Assembly: GCA_011109175.1 (NCBI GenBank)
Contig: RDEW01000006.1
Location: 139,547-203,546, forward strand
DNA from: Dicyema japonicum
Lineage: Eukaryota; Dicyemida; Rhombozoa; Dicyemidae
Direction of reading: 5' to 3'
DNA length: 64,000 nucleotides
Of the stretch, positions 1 to 10,863 are shown piece by piece (position 1 is the first letter of the stretch; every line of letters starts with the position of its first letter). The position numbers were made by a program, and so were the translations under genes. A model generated the notes under the pieces. It saw nothing but the letters and a program-made list of their open reading frames with translations, did not search any database and was not told the origin of the DNA.

Positions 1-1475
1 GTTCATTTATTGTCTAGATTTTCGGATAGGTTTGATTAGAGACTTCTTCCATATTTCAGGGATTGTATTTGTGTTAATGGATAGGTCGAAGATATAGGCT
101 AATAGTTCCAGGGCTCGATGGCCTATGTGCTTCAGTTCACATGTGTTATGTTGTCTGTCCTTCGGCCTCTGAGTTGTTGGCTTTGGATATTGCTCTGCGG
201 ACATTCCTGACTAGTAAATAGAATCCAGTCATCGGAGCGTTTCGGTTCAATCTTTTTCAGGAATACTTGGTGTTCTTTTGAAAACTTTCTTGTAGGAGAT
301 AGACGTATAATATTTTATCAGAGTGTCTGGTTTGATGTAGAGTTCGACTTTTCTCTCTGGGGAGGATCTTTTGATGTTCTTGATCCACTTCCAGACTATC
401 TGCATTGGGGGCTCTTGCAGAGAGCCTTTGATAGTCTCGTCCATCTATTTGCATTTTCTGCCTTTATGTTCTTGTCGATCTCTCTGTTCAGTTCTCGTAT
501 TTTCCTGACGTTCTCTTCTGTTGGCGATTTTACCATCTTTAGATTGTTTCGTTCTCTGATCAAAGAGGGAGGAGTGGGAAAGTTAATAGTCCAATTCAAT
601 CATCGATGTAATCCTTGAATCCTCTCCAGTTCGCAAGGCTGTAATTAATTATCGTTGGACATTTTACTTTTATCCGTGAGCTCGTTTTGACCTCCAAAAA
701 TATTGGAATGTGGTCACTCCTGATGTCACATTTCAATGACCAGTCAATATGAGGGGCAAAGGAAGATGATGACATTGAGATGTCAATGGATGAAGGTTTA
801 TCGTTACATCGAGTAGGTGTTCTTGTATGGGGAACAGGATCGTTGAGTATACCTAGACTGTGAAGGTCCTCAATTAGCATTTCCCCCTATTGTCATGGGT
901 TTGTCTTGTCAACCAAAATGGGTGCTTCGCATAGAAGTCACCACAGATAATCACATCCTTCAGTGACATTAGAGGAGTCAACGTGGAAGCACTGGAAGAG
1001 AAGGAACTCAAAGGTGGGAGATATTCGTTGACCAATATTATTGAAAGTCTTGGGAGTCGGACTTTGGTAGCCACAAGTTCGAGATTTCCATAGCCTTTAA
1101 GCATACTGTAGACACTGTCAGTTATATCATCAAACGAAATTCCGTTGCGAAATACTGTGAGAAGGCTCCCACAAGTTTCCCAGGTCTGTCACGACGAATT
1201 ACTGTAAATCCAGGAAATATTGGTGTTAAGTTCTTGGGGGAAAGTTTAGACTCTTGAATCAACAACAAGTCGATGTGATGTTCTTTCAAAAATGTCCAAG
1301 TTCGAGTACCTTTTTCACGATTCCATTTATATTGAGTTGGACTATTCTGGCTGGTCCAAGGTTTGCCTCAACGTCTCCGCAACGGCGCAGGCCTTCCTTA
1401 TTGGTCCACCCTTGAAGATAGGGGAAAGTGTGTGTCTTTCTTCCAGCGAGCCACATGCCATTTCACATGGGAAGG
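1..1475 (-). mobile_element. Family J non-LTR retrotransposon remnant: 2A-like leader, APE endonuclease, start of RT
   Basis: The minus strand encodes a decayed APE-type (jockey/I-like) element. Reading leftwards, a Met at 1454-1456 opens a short leader ending in a 2A-like motif. The endonuclease N-terminus follows ('LNINGI', then 'DLLLIQESKL' with the catalytic Glu). Its middle lies near 930-960 ('GDFYAKHP') and its end near 700 ('SDHIPI'). A linker rich in charged residues (396-599) leads to the first RT segment (7-204: 'GHRALELLAYIFDLS', 'IPEIWKKSLIKPI'). At least three frame changes and internal stops show it is dead. The left part is cut by the window edge. Confidence 0.8.
1352..1384 (-). 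other. 2A-like ribosome-skipping motif, degenerate
   Basis: In frame after the Met at 1454-1456, the minus strand reads R-C-G-D-V-E-A-N-L-G-P-A directly before the endonuclease domain. The family consensus is D-(V/I)-E-x-N-P-G-P, so only the first Pro (here Leu) departs. Such motifs are known at the N-terminus of non-LTR retrotransposon polyproteins in several invertebrates and trypanosomes. This copy is probably inactive because the N-P-G-P core is changed and the element is broken. Confidence 0.6.
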
Positions 1476-1689
1476 GTATAGATCCAATGGGATGACCTGT
1501 TTGATAAAAATCAAAGTAAATTTGTGTAATAGCTTTTAAAATAAATTAAGAATGAAAAAAGTAGTTATTTAAATATTAGACGCCAATAAAATTAAATGTT
1601 AGTGAGTAATTCTCATCCCAACGTTCTCCCTTAAAATAAGCAAATAGATTAAAAACTTGTTTGGAAGCTGCCGAATGAATTTAAGACAT

Positions 1690-3760
1690 TCATACTGAAT
1701 GGATTTTTTCTAAATTTGAATCTTCAAAATACCTTTTGTAGTAAAACACCCAAGGATCACTCCAATCACCACTAAAATTCCAAAGAAAAGTCCCACTCCG
1801 AGGGCGACCGAATTGGATTTCTTAGCTAAAAATAACAATAATTGGAGACAAGATGCCACATTGGTGCTATGTACGGATTCTAGACTTTAGTTTATAAAAT
1901 ACGAGTCGATGTAGCAGGGGTTCGTTTGTACAGGGGTTGTGGTGTAGTAGTCGTGGTGGTGGTTTTGGTCGTACTCTTGGTCTTGGAGGAAGTCCGGGTT
2001 GGAGAATCTAAATATTATTGAACGCTGAACTTTCTCCAACACAAACGGGGACATATTTGTTCTTGCATGAGTTGGTGATCCATGTCCCATTTGTGGTGAC
2101 ACTAACGCAAGAGATATCAAAATCGTTTGATTTAGGCTCCCCAGGTGCCCAATTTGGGGTTTTCTAATCATAAGGAGCTTAACCAACCTCCGGTGAAGAT
2201 CCAACCCATGTGACCTCTGTATCGTTCCATACTATCCTGTAATCCATGTGAAGTTGATGTTTTTAATATCTAAGATAAGGAACTAGTAAAACTGTCGTTT
2301 ATCTGTTGGATAACGTATCCGTCAGTCGTTTGGACGAGATACTGTCCATAGTAGGAGCACAGTTTTGCCGAGTCATGGAAGCTCTTTAGATATCCGAATA
2401 TAGTGTAGGTCAATGAGTTTACCTGTATCGAATATCCCTCATCCGGTGATTCTATTGGATGTTATATTCACCAGTAAACGGTAATAGCTCTGTGTGCAAT
2501 TGATATTCGCTTGTCTCTGTTCGCTCGCTTTCCTCCTGCAGATGAAAGTTTCGTTAGTGCACTTGTCGTTCATCCACTTGCTAGAGTCGTAGGCGCAGTA
2601 CACACAAGGTTTGGAGGCAAGCATTTTGGGATAGCCTTTTTCCCAGTTGGTATAGTTCTGGGATAATTAAATCTCTTACATTTTCGAAACCATCTCCTCT
2701 CACGAACAAGTGCTTTACGTGTATCTGACCAAAGTTAAGACCAATAGAGTAAGACGAGCTCTCTGAAATCATAAATCGAGTCACCCATGACGGCACAGTT
2801 TTCATCCTGGTTTATGGGGACGTAAAGAACTTCATCACGTTCCTCACAGAGGGATTGGGCTTCTTTTTTACAAGGGGAATATCAAAGACGTAAAATGTGT
2901 AATTCTGGTTATAAAATACCTGGGCATAATAATCTTAAATCTCATGGTTAAAATTACATTTTCGGTTTCGTCACTACAGTTTGCAGGGGTTGCACCGCTG
3001 ACCACGGAATCTGCCACGTTGATATTTATTACCCCTACCTGTCTCGCAGATAACTTCGTTGCTGTCCGTGCAACTTATTGAATAGAAACTTCCGCTGGAA
3101 TCTCTTCTTACACAGTTTTTGTTTATCTGGGGATTTCTTGCTCCCCATGGAAGGTATTCCTTAATCATAAATGGAAATATTACCGCTGAATACCCCTTAT
3201 CCGTATAAAAATCCCCATCCTGTGAAGTAATCCCTACGTAACTGTATCCAGTCGAGTACCCTAAAATAAATTTTCCTTAAGACCGTGGATAACACAGTTC
3301 TCGATCCGCTGTTTGGAATGAACAGATAAGCATTGTTGTCTTTCTTGCAAATCTTTATAGCCGTTTGATAGTCACGTGGGACGTCGTAAACATAATACGA
3401 GTGTCCACGATAAGAGATCAGATAGTTGTAGTTTACTACCTTATGAGCAAATCTTACTGTTAGGACCTTTCCGCTAGTAATGTTGACCGCATTGGAATTT
3501 GTCGAATCTACAATGATGTCCTAACATTACCCTTCTCGCATATTATATACCTCCATGGGATGTATGACTCCAGTATCCGTTAACAGTCAACTGACTCTGC
3601 TTATAGATGAAATTGATGAGGATGATCCCCAATTAGAGTAGGTCTGTATTAAAGATATCACAATACTATTTCTTGCGTGTGTAGCTGTAATATTTACCGT
3701 CTCCATCTGTAAACTCCAATGGCTCGATCTTTCCTCATAATACCTAATTGAGAACATTAA
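1690..3760 (-). CDS. Multi-C-type-lectin-domain type I membrane protein (5' end not resolved)
   Basis: Several C-type lectin-like domains in tandem, followed by a Thr/Ser-rich stalk, one membrane helix and a very short tail. Conserved pieces on the minus strand: 'RYIICEKG' near 3540; a full domain at about 2980-3440 beginning 'HSYYVYDVP' and ending 'SNEVICETG'; another at about 2530-2900 with 'NYTNWEKGYPK', 'WMNDKC' and 'FICRRK'; and the last at about 2040-2330 with 'WNDTEVTWVG', 'NWAPGEP' and 'KYVPVCVGE'. The stalk (near 1920-2000) is 'STTKTTTTTTT'. The helix is at 1740-1825. Introns that restore frame are 2164-2187 (24 nt), 2008-2030 (23 nt) and 1710-1732 (23 nt); the stop is at 1690-1692. 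A one-base frame change near 2860 falls in an A-run. The layout resembles mannose-receptor-like adhesion or recognition proteins; the ligand is unknown. The start and first exons are uncertain. Confidence 0.7.
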
Positions 3761-3762
3761 GC

Positions 3763-3789
3763 ATTACTGGAGAGTGCAGTATTCTCCGC
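3763..3789 (+). repeat. Left arm of a 27-bp perfect inverted repeat
   Basis: The 27 bases here are the exact reverse complement of 4536-4562, about 750 bp away. Next to each arm lies a related segment that, on the minus strand, reads 'GLIGTAV' near 3830 and 'GLIGAAAGMGV' near 4510. This suggests a local rearrangement or duplication of the lectin-gene end region rather than a classic transposon. Confidence 0.6.
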
Positions 3790-4535
3790 TCGTCTTTATG
3801 TCCACAATATACATACTACTCCACTGCAGTACCAATCAATCCAGCTCAAATAATTAGAATATGTCTATAATTATAGGAATGTCCGTTGTAGTTATAATAG
3901 TTATCAGATAATATTCCTGTAAGTTATATTGACCACTTACTGCTAGAGAATACAAATAGGACTATAAAGTAAAACCAATGACTAACTAATCATATTCGGG
4001 AAGCCCATCAACAGATAATAGCATTTTCTCGTTATATACCTGCTTTTATTGCAACCCTTAATTTGATTTCTTTGTTTTATTTTGTGGTTTTTTAATTTTA
4101 TAAAATATTAGCCATTTTTGCTGGACTTTTGTTTCTTCAGCTTATGAATTGGGGAAACTCAAAAACTGTATTTTCGACGACAAAGCAGCTTTCCATTTAA
4201 ATAGCAGTAAAAAGTCGATAATGATTCAAATGAAATTCAAGATTAATGGGTGGCTCGTTTAAATTTTTATAAACCACAATTGTTGTTATTGAGATTCGAA
4301 TCAAGAGCATTATGTATCCGAAACATCCTCGTCTAGAAATTTCGTATATCCAATGTCTCCCAAGTCCGTCATTTCGTCCATTCATGAGCGAAAAGAGAGG
4401 TAAAATTGTTCTGAGAAGATAAATTGTTCTGAGAAGACATTTTATGAAATAGAGGCACGTCACCACTTTAGCATCCACCAAATAACATGGTTACACCCAT
4501 TCCAGCTGCAGCACCAATCAGTCCAGTTTACAAAG

Positions 4536-4562
4536 GCGGAGAATACTGCACTCTCCAGTAAT
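4536..4562 (-). repeat. Right arm of a 27-bp perfect inverted repeat
   Basis: Partner of 3763-3789. On the minus strand the adjacent segment at 4480-4520 encodes 'GLIGAAAGMGVTMLFGGC' before a stop, a hydrophobic stretch like the end of a membrane protein. It may be the remnant of a second gene. The space between the arms (3790-4535) is AT-rich and holds no convincing gene. Confidence 0.55.
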
Positions 4563-4911
4563 CCTAATTGTGCTGACTTAATCACCGTTTACTGTTAAAA
4601 TGAGAAATTGTACTTTTTTCAAAAAACAGTAATATCGGCAAAACTAAGATCTTGGACATCAATTTGAGATAAGCTGGATTCTATTTGTGGTAGCAAAATA
4701 AATACTTTGTGGTATTCAGTTCACCTCATGTTGTCGTGCCCAGATTGTTCCACCATCAGCTTTTTTCTGTATGGCAACTCAAAAAATGATTATCGACAAA
4801 GAATTCCTTTGATCTTCCTCAAATCCGTTTCTATAGAGATTATGGTCGTATCCTTACTATTGACTTCTTCACTGTGGACTCACCCGTCGTATGTCAAAGG
4901 GTATCCTTTAA

Positions 4912-5322
4912 ATGGTTCTTTCGAACTCTGCTGTTTGCATGTACACGTGGACTTTTGCATCCACTTCCAATTGTCTCAACTATCCCTTGCGAACTTTATC
5001 TGACACATTAATTCTCAAATTCCGCTTCAGTCCCGACCCAGGTCATACTTCTAAGCAAGCCGAGGATCAAGAGGAAGAAGCACCGAAGCATTTCGGAGGA
5101 TCACTTGTCCCATTTGATGTTGAGACGTCGAGAATCTCTCGGTTTTCACAGCCTCTAGGAATTGATGTTTACTATCAGTTACCACCTAGACCTTTTAAAA
5201 ATCTGCATGTACGTGTAAACCTAAGTGACTACTCAAAGTGGGGTCATTTAATTTGCTCGAATCCTCGCTCTACGAGCTGGTCGGAAGCAGAGGTAAACTC
5301 TTCATCGGAGACCTTCAGCTAA
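4912..5322 (+). CDS. Hypothetical ORF, no recognised family
   Basis: An open frame of 136 codons in an otherwise stop-rich area. The second half is acidic then mixed ('EDQEEEAPKHFGG', 'GIDVYYQLPPRPFK'). No domain, signal peptide or membrane helix is recognised. The reverse strand also carries a short open stretch ('KVSDEEFTSASDQL'), so the coding strand is uncertain. It may be an exon of an unrecognised gene or a chance ORF. Confidence 0.25.
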   Translation: MVLSNSAVCMYTWTFASTSNCLNYPLRTLSDTLILKFRFSPDPGHTSKQAEDQEEEAPKHFGGSLVPFDVETSRISRFSQPLGIDVYYQLPPRPFKNLHVRVNLSDYSKWGHLICSNPRSTSWSEAEVNSSSETFS

Positions 5323-5349
5323 CTTTCGGGACTCCTTTTCAACACAATT

Positions 5350-6050
5350 GATTGGATGTAAATCCTCGTTGCTATTTCAACAGATAACTTACTCATATAA
5401 TTCTTGAAGTATTCCGAGACAACTCCATCCCAGGTCATACCAGATAATCTTTACTTGACAATCGTAAAGAGGAGAACGTTCTCCCGCAAGGAGGTCATCC
5501 TTGTGGTACTTCTCGACATCAACTTGTTTGAGGCGATCCTGAGAAGTAATGTCCACTTCAATTTGCATTGTCATTTTTGATATTGCTGTACACGGATATG
5601 TCAGGCTTATTGAAGTGACTGAACAAGTGCCTCTTCAGCTTGTTTGCCTTTTAACCCCGTATATTCTGCAGAGATGCAAATGAACACACTTCACCACTTC
5701 GTTGTGCCTTCGGACATAATCACTAACATTTTACACTGAGTGACCAAGTGATCAACAGTCTTCTTGTTTTCTTACAATAATCGCATAACGATCCCATACT
5801 TGAGAAAAACAGGTTCCTATCGTGCAATAGACAGAATAAAGCTTCACTCATTTGACTGTTATTTCCAGTCGATGGGCCAAGGTTTCCAGATTCCTTCACA
5901 CATTTATAGAGCACTGAATGTAACGATTTCCAATTTATTCCATCCATTAGATATTCTTTCTGGATGGTCTTGACGGACTCTATATTAATATTCTCCTTGT
6001 CAGTTTGTGGAATCAAACACAATAAACTTACATCAATGAGTGAACAGAAC
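5350..6050 (-). mobile_element. Family E non-LTR retrotransposon, C-terminal fragment
   Basis: The minus strand contains 'LCDYCKK...LITWSLSVKC' (about 5710-5790), matching the zinc-binding Cys motif near the C-terminus of R2/RLE-style retroelement polyproteins. Further left, in shifted frames, come 'RRHNEVVKCVH', 'KPDISVYSN' and then 'VDVEKYHKDDL...LYDCQVKII' (5389-5574). This follows the order zinc motif, KPD-type nuclease-like core, and the C-terminal segment usually followed by Val-Ile-Gly-Ala. A sister copy lies at 38620-39060. Frameshifts make it a remnant. Confidence 0.6.
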
Positions 6051-6175
6051 ATGATTGATTGTTTACCTAATCACAGAGTTAAAATAAGGATATCCTTCAG
6101 AAATATTTGATTTGTACAAAAACAGAGAAATTAATTCAAAAAAGTATCCTTATTACTCATAAGGATTAAAAATCG

Positions 6176-6187
6176 CCCCCCCCCCCC
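6176..6187 (+). repeat. Run of 12 C
   Basis: An isolated homopolymer of twelve cytosines in AT-rich sequence. It is visible directly and has no obvious function. Confidence 0.95.
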
Positions 6188-6339
6188 GAGCGAATCGTCC
6201 CTCGTTGAGAAACACTGAAAAAGAGATAGCTTTAGACAAATAATTATTTAGGTTAAGGTAGACCAGATATTAAATTTAAATTGACTGGATATAGAAGTTG
6301 GTGATGAAAAATGCTTTCACAGATTTTGGTCCTGTTAAT

Positions 6340-6610
6340 TAATTTATTAACCCCGGATACACCGAGGAAGAAGTTAACGTAAACAACTAATTAAGTGTAT
6401 CCAGTTTCCACTTCCACAGAAACAGAGTCCATCCGGAATCAGCATAAAGGGTAAAAGACGTCCATACTTGTAGTTGTGGAAACCCCTCCAGTGGAGTGGG
6501 GAGAGGAAATGATCCTTTTTCGTACCAGCCAAGCACTGGGGGCCACCTAGACAGGTGGATCACATGATGCCACTCTAATAGGAAGAGAGAAGGAACAGAC
6601 AAATTCAAAT
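6340..6610 (-). repeat. Dispersed SINE-like repeat, copy 1
   Basis: The minus strand is closely similar over about 220 bp to the plus strand at 19150-19440, and both keep an open frame ('LLEW.HVI.LSRW', 'QLQVWTSFTLY.DSGWTLFLW'). Both end in the family J-type tail (Thr-Gly-Tyr-Thr-stop, then TTAATTAGT, a short spacer and a TAAATAAAT-like end). The simplest reading is a short non-autonomous element that borrows the family J 3' end. No RT motif is visible in its body. Confidence 0.6.
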
Positions 6611-6954
6611 TCCTTTACTAATTATGGAGGTAGACTCACAATAGTCTCTGTTGTCGGTTATGGAGTTTCCAAGAAAAATATATTGGCTCATAAAAGTTAA
6701 ATAAGCAAAATATTGGGGTTACCTAGCTATCTTAAATTGGAACGAGGGAAGGATAACTGATGAACCAGAACTATAAAGTGACCCAGAAATTACTCTATTG
6801 ATCTATCAACTTGGCACGGTGGATCTGGGTTTGCTGTTGTAGTCGCTTAATGGTTTAGCCTTTTTTACTCGAAGTGAATAAAGTTGCAAAAGACTCGGTT
6901 GGTAAACCTTGGTTTAGATCAGAAATTGCAAAAACTTTTATTTTATTTATTTTA

Positions 6955-7440
6955 AAACCCCAATACCACCAAAAAGAATTAATTTGCTAAATTAAGTGAT
7001 CCCAGCCTCCAACATCTCTCGAATTCTCATCGAATGCTCCGCCAGTGAACCAACAGCGATTCTGAAATGTCTTCTTTTATTTCTGCAGAGAATTCTATCG
7101 GAGTGCACTTTTTTATGCCGATCTGAATTCCTCCGCATGAACCACCCTCTCTCTGAATGAGTTTCCTCGCTCATTGCACATACGTAGGAAGCCCTGGCCA
7201 TTTCTCACCTCACTCCTCTGAAAAGACTGGGATGGATGTGGAGTCTGATTGAATATGCCTCATGATCTTCCGTCTGAGAGAGTTCATACGCTCCACCCTC
7301 GTAGAAGGAATAGCGAATCTCCAGAAGAACGGCATATTCAATCGTCGGCGCAATAACTTGGAGAAATACTTTGCTGATACAAGCAGTAGGAGGGCTCTTT
7401 CTTACGATGGCTTTTAGACGTTCCATTTTCAAAGACCCTT
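6955..7440 (-). mobile_element. Family J retrotransposon 3' end, copy 1
   Basis: The minus strand encodes 'ACISKVFLQVIAPTIEYA' (7205-7432), then 'RRHFRIAVGSLAEHS' and the terminal 'MLEAGIT' with a stop at about 7008. The conserved tail runs left to about 6940. A near-identical copy is at 30560-31050 on the plus strand. Frame changes break the coding sequence. Confidence 0.75.
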
Positions 7441-7499
7441 GGTTAACATCTCCTTCGTGTGACTGGGAACGTTAGAGAGTCGAAAGTTACTCCAAGGAT

Positions 7500-9080
7500 T
7501 TACTGGTTTTGCGTATAAAGGATGGGAATGTTTCCGAGGAATATTTCAAGTTTACCTTTAAATCTTCTGTCCGTAGTAAATAGGGTGAACTAAGACTTGT
7601 ATGCAGACATAGACAGCAAACTTCATAGATAGCCAGCCACACACTTGGTTGAGATGTGACTGAACCACCACAGCCCTGGAGGGAGATTTGTCCTTTGCAG
7701 CGATAATCAGGTCGTCCGCATAAGATAAAAACATACTGTCCTGGTCATTGATAGTAGGTAAATCGTGTAGAAATAAATTAAATAAGAGAGGAGACAGAGG
7801 AGCCTGAAAGACCCCATTAGGGAGTAGTCTAGATTTTGAAGTAATTTTTCCAATCCGGACTCTTCCATGTGGGTCATTTAATAAATTTTCCAGCCATAGC
7901 ATGATGCTCTGATGTAAATTTGAGTTAAGATCTTTGTCAGGAGAGTTCGAAAACGAGTCGAAGGCTTTCTATATATCTATAGACACCAGAGCCGTCCGTA
8001 AGTGCGTCTTCATGTTGAAGCCGTCCGTGATGAACTGGAGACAAATCCCAAATGCGTCGTTGTAGAACAACCTGATCTGAAGCCATGTTGAAAATCAGGA
8101 AATTGTAGAACAGGGGTGATTAACATTAGTACAATCTTCTCCAACACTTTTGACAAGGCGTAAGCTATGGAGACAGGGCGGTAAGAGGATGGAATATTTT
8201 CCAGGCTTGAGGATTGGAGTAATCAATGAGTTCTTCCATATGTTTGGTATTGTATGGGAATTTATAGACTGGTTGTATAGTCTTGATGACACAATATGAG
8301 CCTGAGGTCCTAGGTGTTTGAGGTGGATAGCACAGACACCGTCGGGTCACAGGCTCGGGTTGGTCGTAGAAATTTAATAGTCATTTCCACGTCGTACAGA
8401 GTGAAGAACGTCGTATATGTCGACTGTTGTGGACCACCTCGTTTGACATGCAGTGATCGAGAGAAGTCCTTATGGCTGATCGACACATAGTATTTCATGA
8501 GGTTATTAGCGAGTTTCCGTACATGTTCCAGACAAAGGTAACGGTTTCCACTCCGCCGTCATCTTCCTTTTTGAGGCTGTTGATACTCTTTAGTGTCTTC
8601 CAGAAGGTTTCAAACGAGTTCTTGTGGCATAGTCGACCAACAAGCCGAGTTTACTTGTGTCTGTGTTTATCACGGATTAGTTGGGAAATTATGCGATTTA
8701 GAGAGCGTATGGGCGATATAGAGCCATCTGATTGCATTCCGGTTTTCTTCAAGGCATCCCGTTTTTTGATAAGTTCCAAAATGCCCCAAGATAGTTTCGG
8801 AATTTTCTGTAAGAGGATAATGGGATGAACGTTCTGTCCGCTTTTCGAATAACTGAAGTTAGCATCATGGCAGCCTTGTCAACTGGGAAGTCTTCCACAG
8901 CGAGTCCCGATAGACACTTATCCACATACGTGGTGAATCCAAACCAATTTTCCTTCGAATAGTTCTTGAAGTTTTGTAGAACATCTTGGCAGACAAATAG
9001 ATCTTTTGAGTTTCTAGACAATTGTGGTACGGTCGCTTGTAGAACCATAAAGAGCATCTCATGAAAGATATCCAGCAAGG
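7500..9080 (-). mobile_element. Family J retrotransposon: EN-RT linker and reverse transcriptase
   Basis: The right part (8749-9078) encodes the linker 'NYSKENWFGFTTYVDKCLS' and 'VIRKADRTFIPLS'. RT segments follow leftwards: 8095-8292 ('SINSHTIPNIWKNSLITPI') and 7558-7902 with 'PLSPLLFNLFLHDLP' and the catalytic 'YADD' box near 7715. Jockey/I-like elements have this order. Several frameshifts, a split RT and lack of an intact 5' part show it is a remnant. Confidence 0.75.
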
Positions 9081-9099
9081 TAGGGAGTGCATGATGACA

Positions 9100-9340
9100 A
9101 GTCCGGGGAAGTATCGCCTAACTGGCATCAGTGAGAAGTCCGTCACAACCCTATTTACACCAGAAGAGACTGGGAAGACGGACGGTAGATCTGAGGGCAA
9201 ACAATGGAATTATTTCTTTTATAAGATCTCAAAAGATCCATGAGGTGACTTTTGACATGCACATGTTATTCTCACTCCATGTAAAAAACGTTATATTAAT
9301 ATATCAAAAGTATTCGATGTTGGAAGGATACAATGTCTGT
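9100..9340 (+). mobile_element. Family J RT C-terminal fragment, opposite orientation
   Basis: The plus strand reads 'KRLGRRTVDLRANNGIISFIRSQKIH' and 'VTFDMHMLFSLHVKNVI'. This matches the post-palm region seen in the copy at 12485-12763 ('LGVTIDMHLCLTPHVESIL'). It faces away from the fragments on both sides, so the 7.5-9.9 kb block is a patchwork of at least three insertions. Confidence 0.6.
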
Positions 9341-9429
9341 TTGAGGACGCACACAGATATTGGTCTCAACGAGGCTGGTGAGTTTTTGGGTTTCAAAAAT
9401 AGGTCATATGGACGGGATTGTGTTCCCAC

Positions 9430-9890
9430 TGATTGAGAAGTTGTAAATTTGAATTAAAGCCACAATAACCCTAGGACCTATGGTTTAGAGTACTTTGATT
9501 GAGATTCCATCCGGTCTCCTGGAATAAGGTGACTTTTGTTCTTGAATCGACTGTTGTGGAGTCTTTTGGGTTTGATGATGAAAGGGTGGGACCTTCAAAT
9601 AAAAGTCAGAGATGAGTAGTACTTCATGATCTTGTTTGGAAGGTTCTTGTTTTCCAGGTCATCGTATGAAAACGTTTTCTCGAGATTGGTGAAGTCCCGA
9701 AGTGTTTTCATATCCTCAAGAAAGTGTTCTCTGCTCATGGAGGACATGAGACCATGCCAGTACATCTCGTACCTTTCATTTGATCGAAACCTCTCCCTGA
9801 TTTCTCGAAATTGATTTTGAAGGTTTTTAAATAATTTCCTTCTTTGGTACTGAGATATCCCTCCCCCCACTACTCTATTCAATTAGGAAC
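9430..9890 (-). mobile_element. Family J retrotransposon linker and first RT segment
   Basis: The minus strand at 9595-9882 encodes the EN-RT linker ('LFKNLQNQFREIRERF', 'FLEDMKTLRDF'). It continues left with 'RPDGISIKVL', 'IYNFSISGNTIPSI', the usual first RT motif. It is truncated and frame-broken. Confidence 0.6.
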
Positions 9891-10067
9891 TTGGAGTTTT
9901 CCGTATTATAACCATATAATAGTCGACGAAACCGGAGTCATTTACTCAAAGAAGGTACACAATCAATGTTGTCACCTTTCAAAGATCTTATTGACAAGTC
10001 TCCGATAACAATGTTCCTTTACTGACAAAATTCGAAAGGATTAATCGAATTAATCTTCCATATATGC

Positions 10068-10839
10068 CACGTGTACAGTGAAATAATTACTGTCCTCAGA
10101 TATAAATCGAATAATTCCGCGATTACCGGAACGGATATCCCGGATTTTCAATTAAACAACGATGGTTATGACGTATTTGAATGAATTAATAAGAACTAAT
10201 ATAAAACTACTATCCCCCACGTGTCAAGGAATGTTAATCTCCCATTAATAGGTCACAGTAATACAAATCAATAATCCTTCGCAAACAATCAAACCAGCAA
10301 AAGTATATCAGAACTATTCCAACAATGACAGTCAATTCCTGTCCCAATGCACGTGTCAAACTATTAAACCAATAAATACAGGAACACGTGCGACATAATT
10401 TTCCACGTGGGATTAATTAGCACTATCAACAAAGACACTCGTCCAGACACGTGTGACTTATTTGTGGAGTATTAATGACATACCCGAAATAGCTGTATCA
10501 ATTCCTTTCATCTCCATAACAACCAAACCACCGCACCCAATTATATATATACACGTGGTATTGAACCCATAATTGACATAACTAACCATCCTATGACACG
10601 AGGAAGACAAAGTCTTCAAACTTAGATGATTACCTTTTACAACCAACTACCACGTGCACAATCTAATTGGTTTTGCCGTACAAAAACAGCACCACGTCCC
10701 ACAACATAAGAAACGTGGCAGACCAATAATCACAAACTCATAAGTGTATAGCCAAAACTAACTCCCGCGCCTCTCACAATCCAAATGCCTCACACAACAC
10801 CAAATAGCCACTTATATCGCGCAAATACAGTACCACGTG
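10068..10839. promoter_or_regulatory. Non-coding cluster of nine CACGTG palindromes
   Basis: CACGTG occurs at 10068, 10220, 10350, 10385, 10404, 10448, 10552, 10651 and 10834, nine times in about 770 bp with no supported gene. The stretch 9900-10860 is AT-rich and lies between a dead retrotransposon and the 3' end of the SERBP1-like gene. CACGTG is the canonical E-box bound by bHLH factors, but the genome-wide excess here means function cannot be assumed. Confidence 0.5.
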
Positions 10840-10863
10840 TCCTACAACTCTAACCAAACACAC

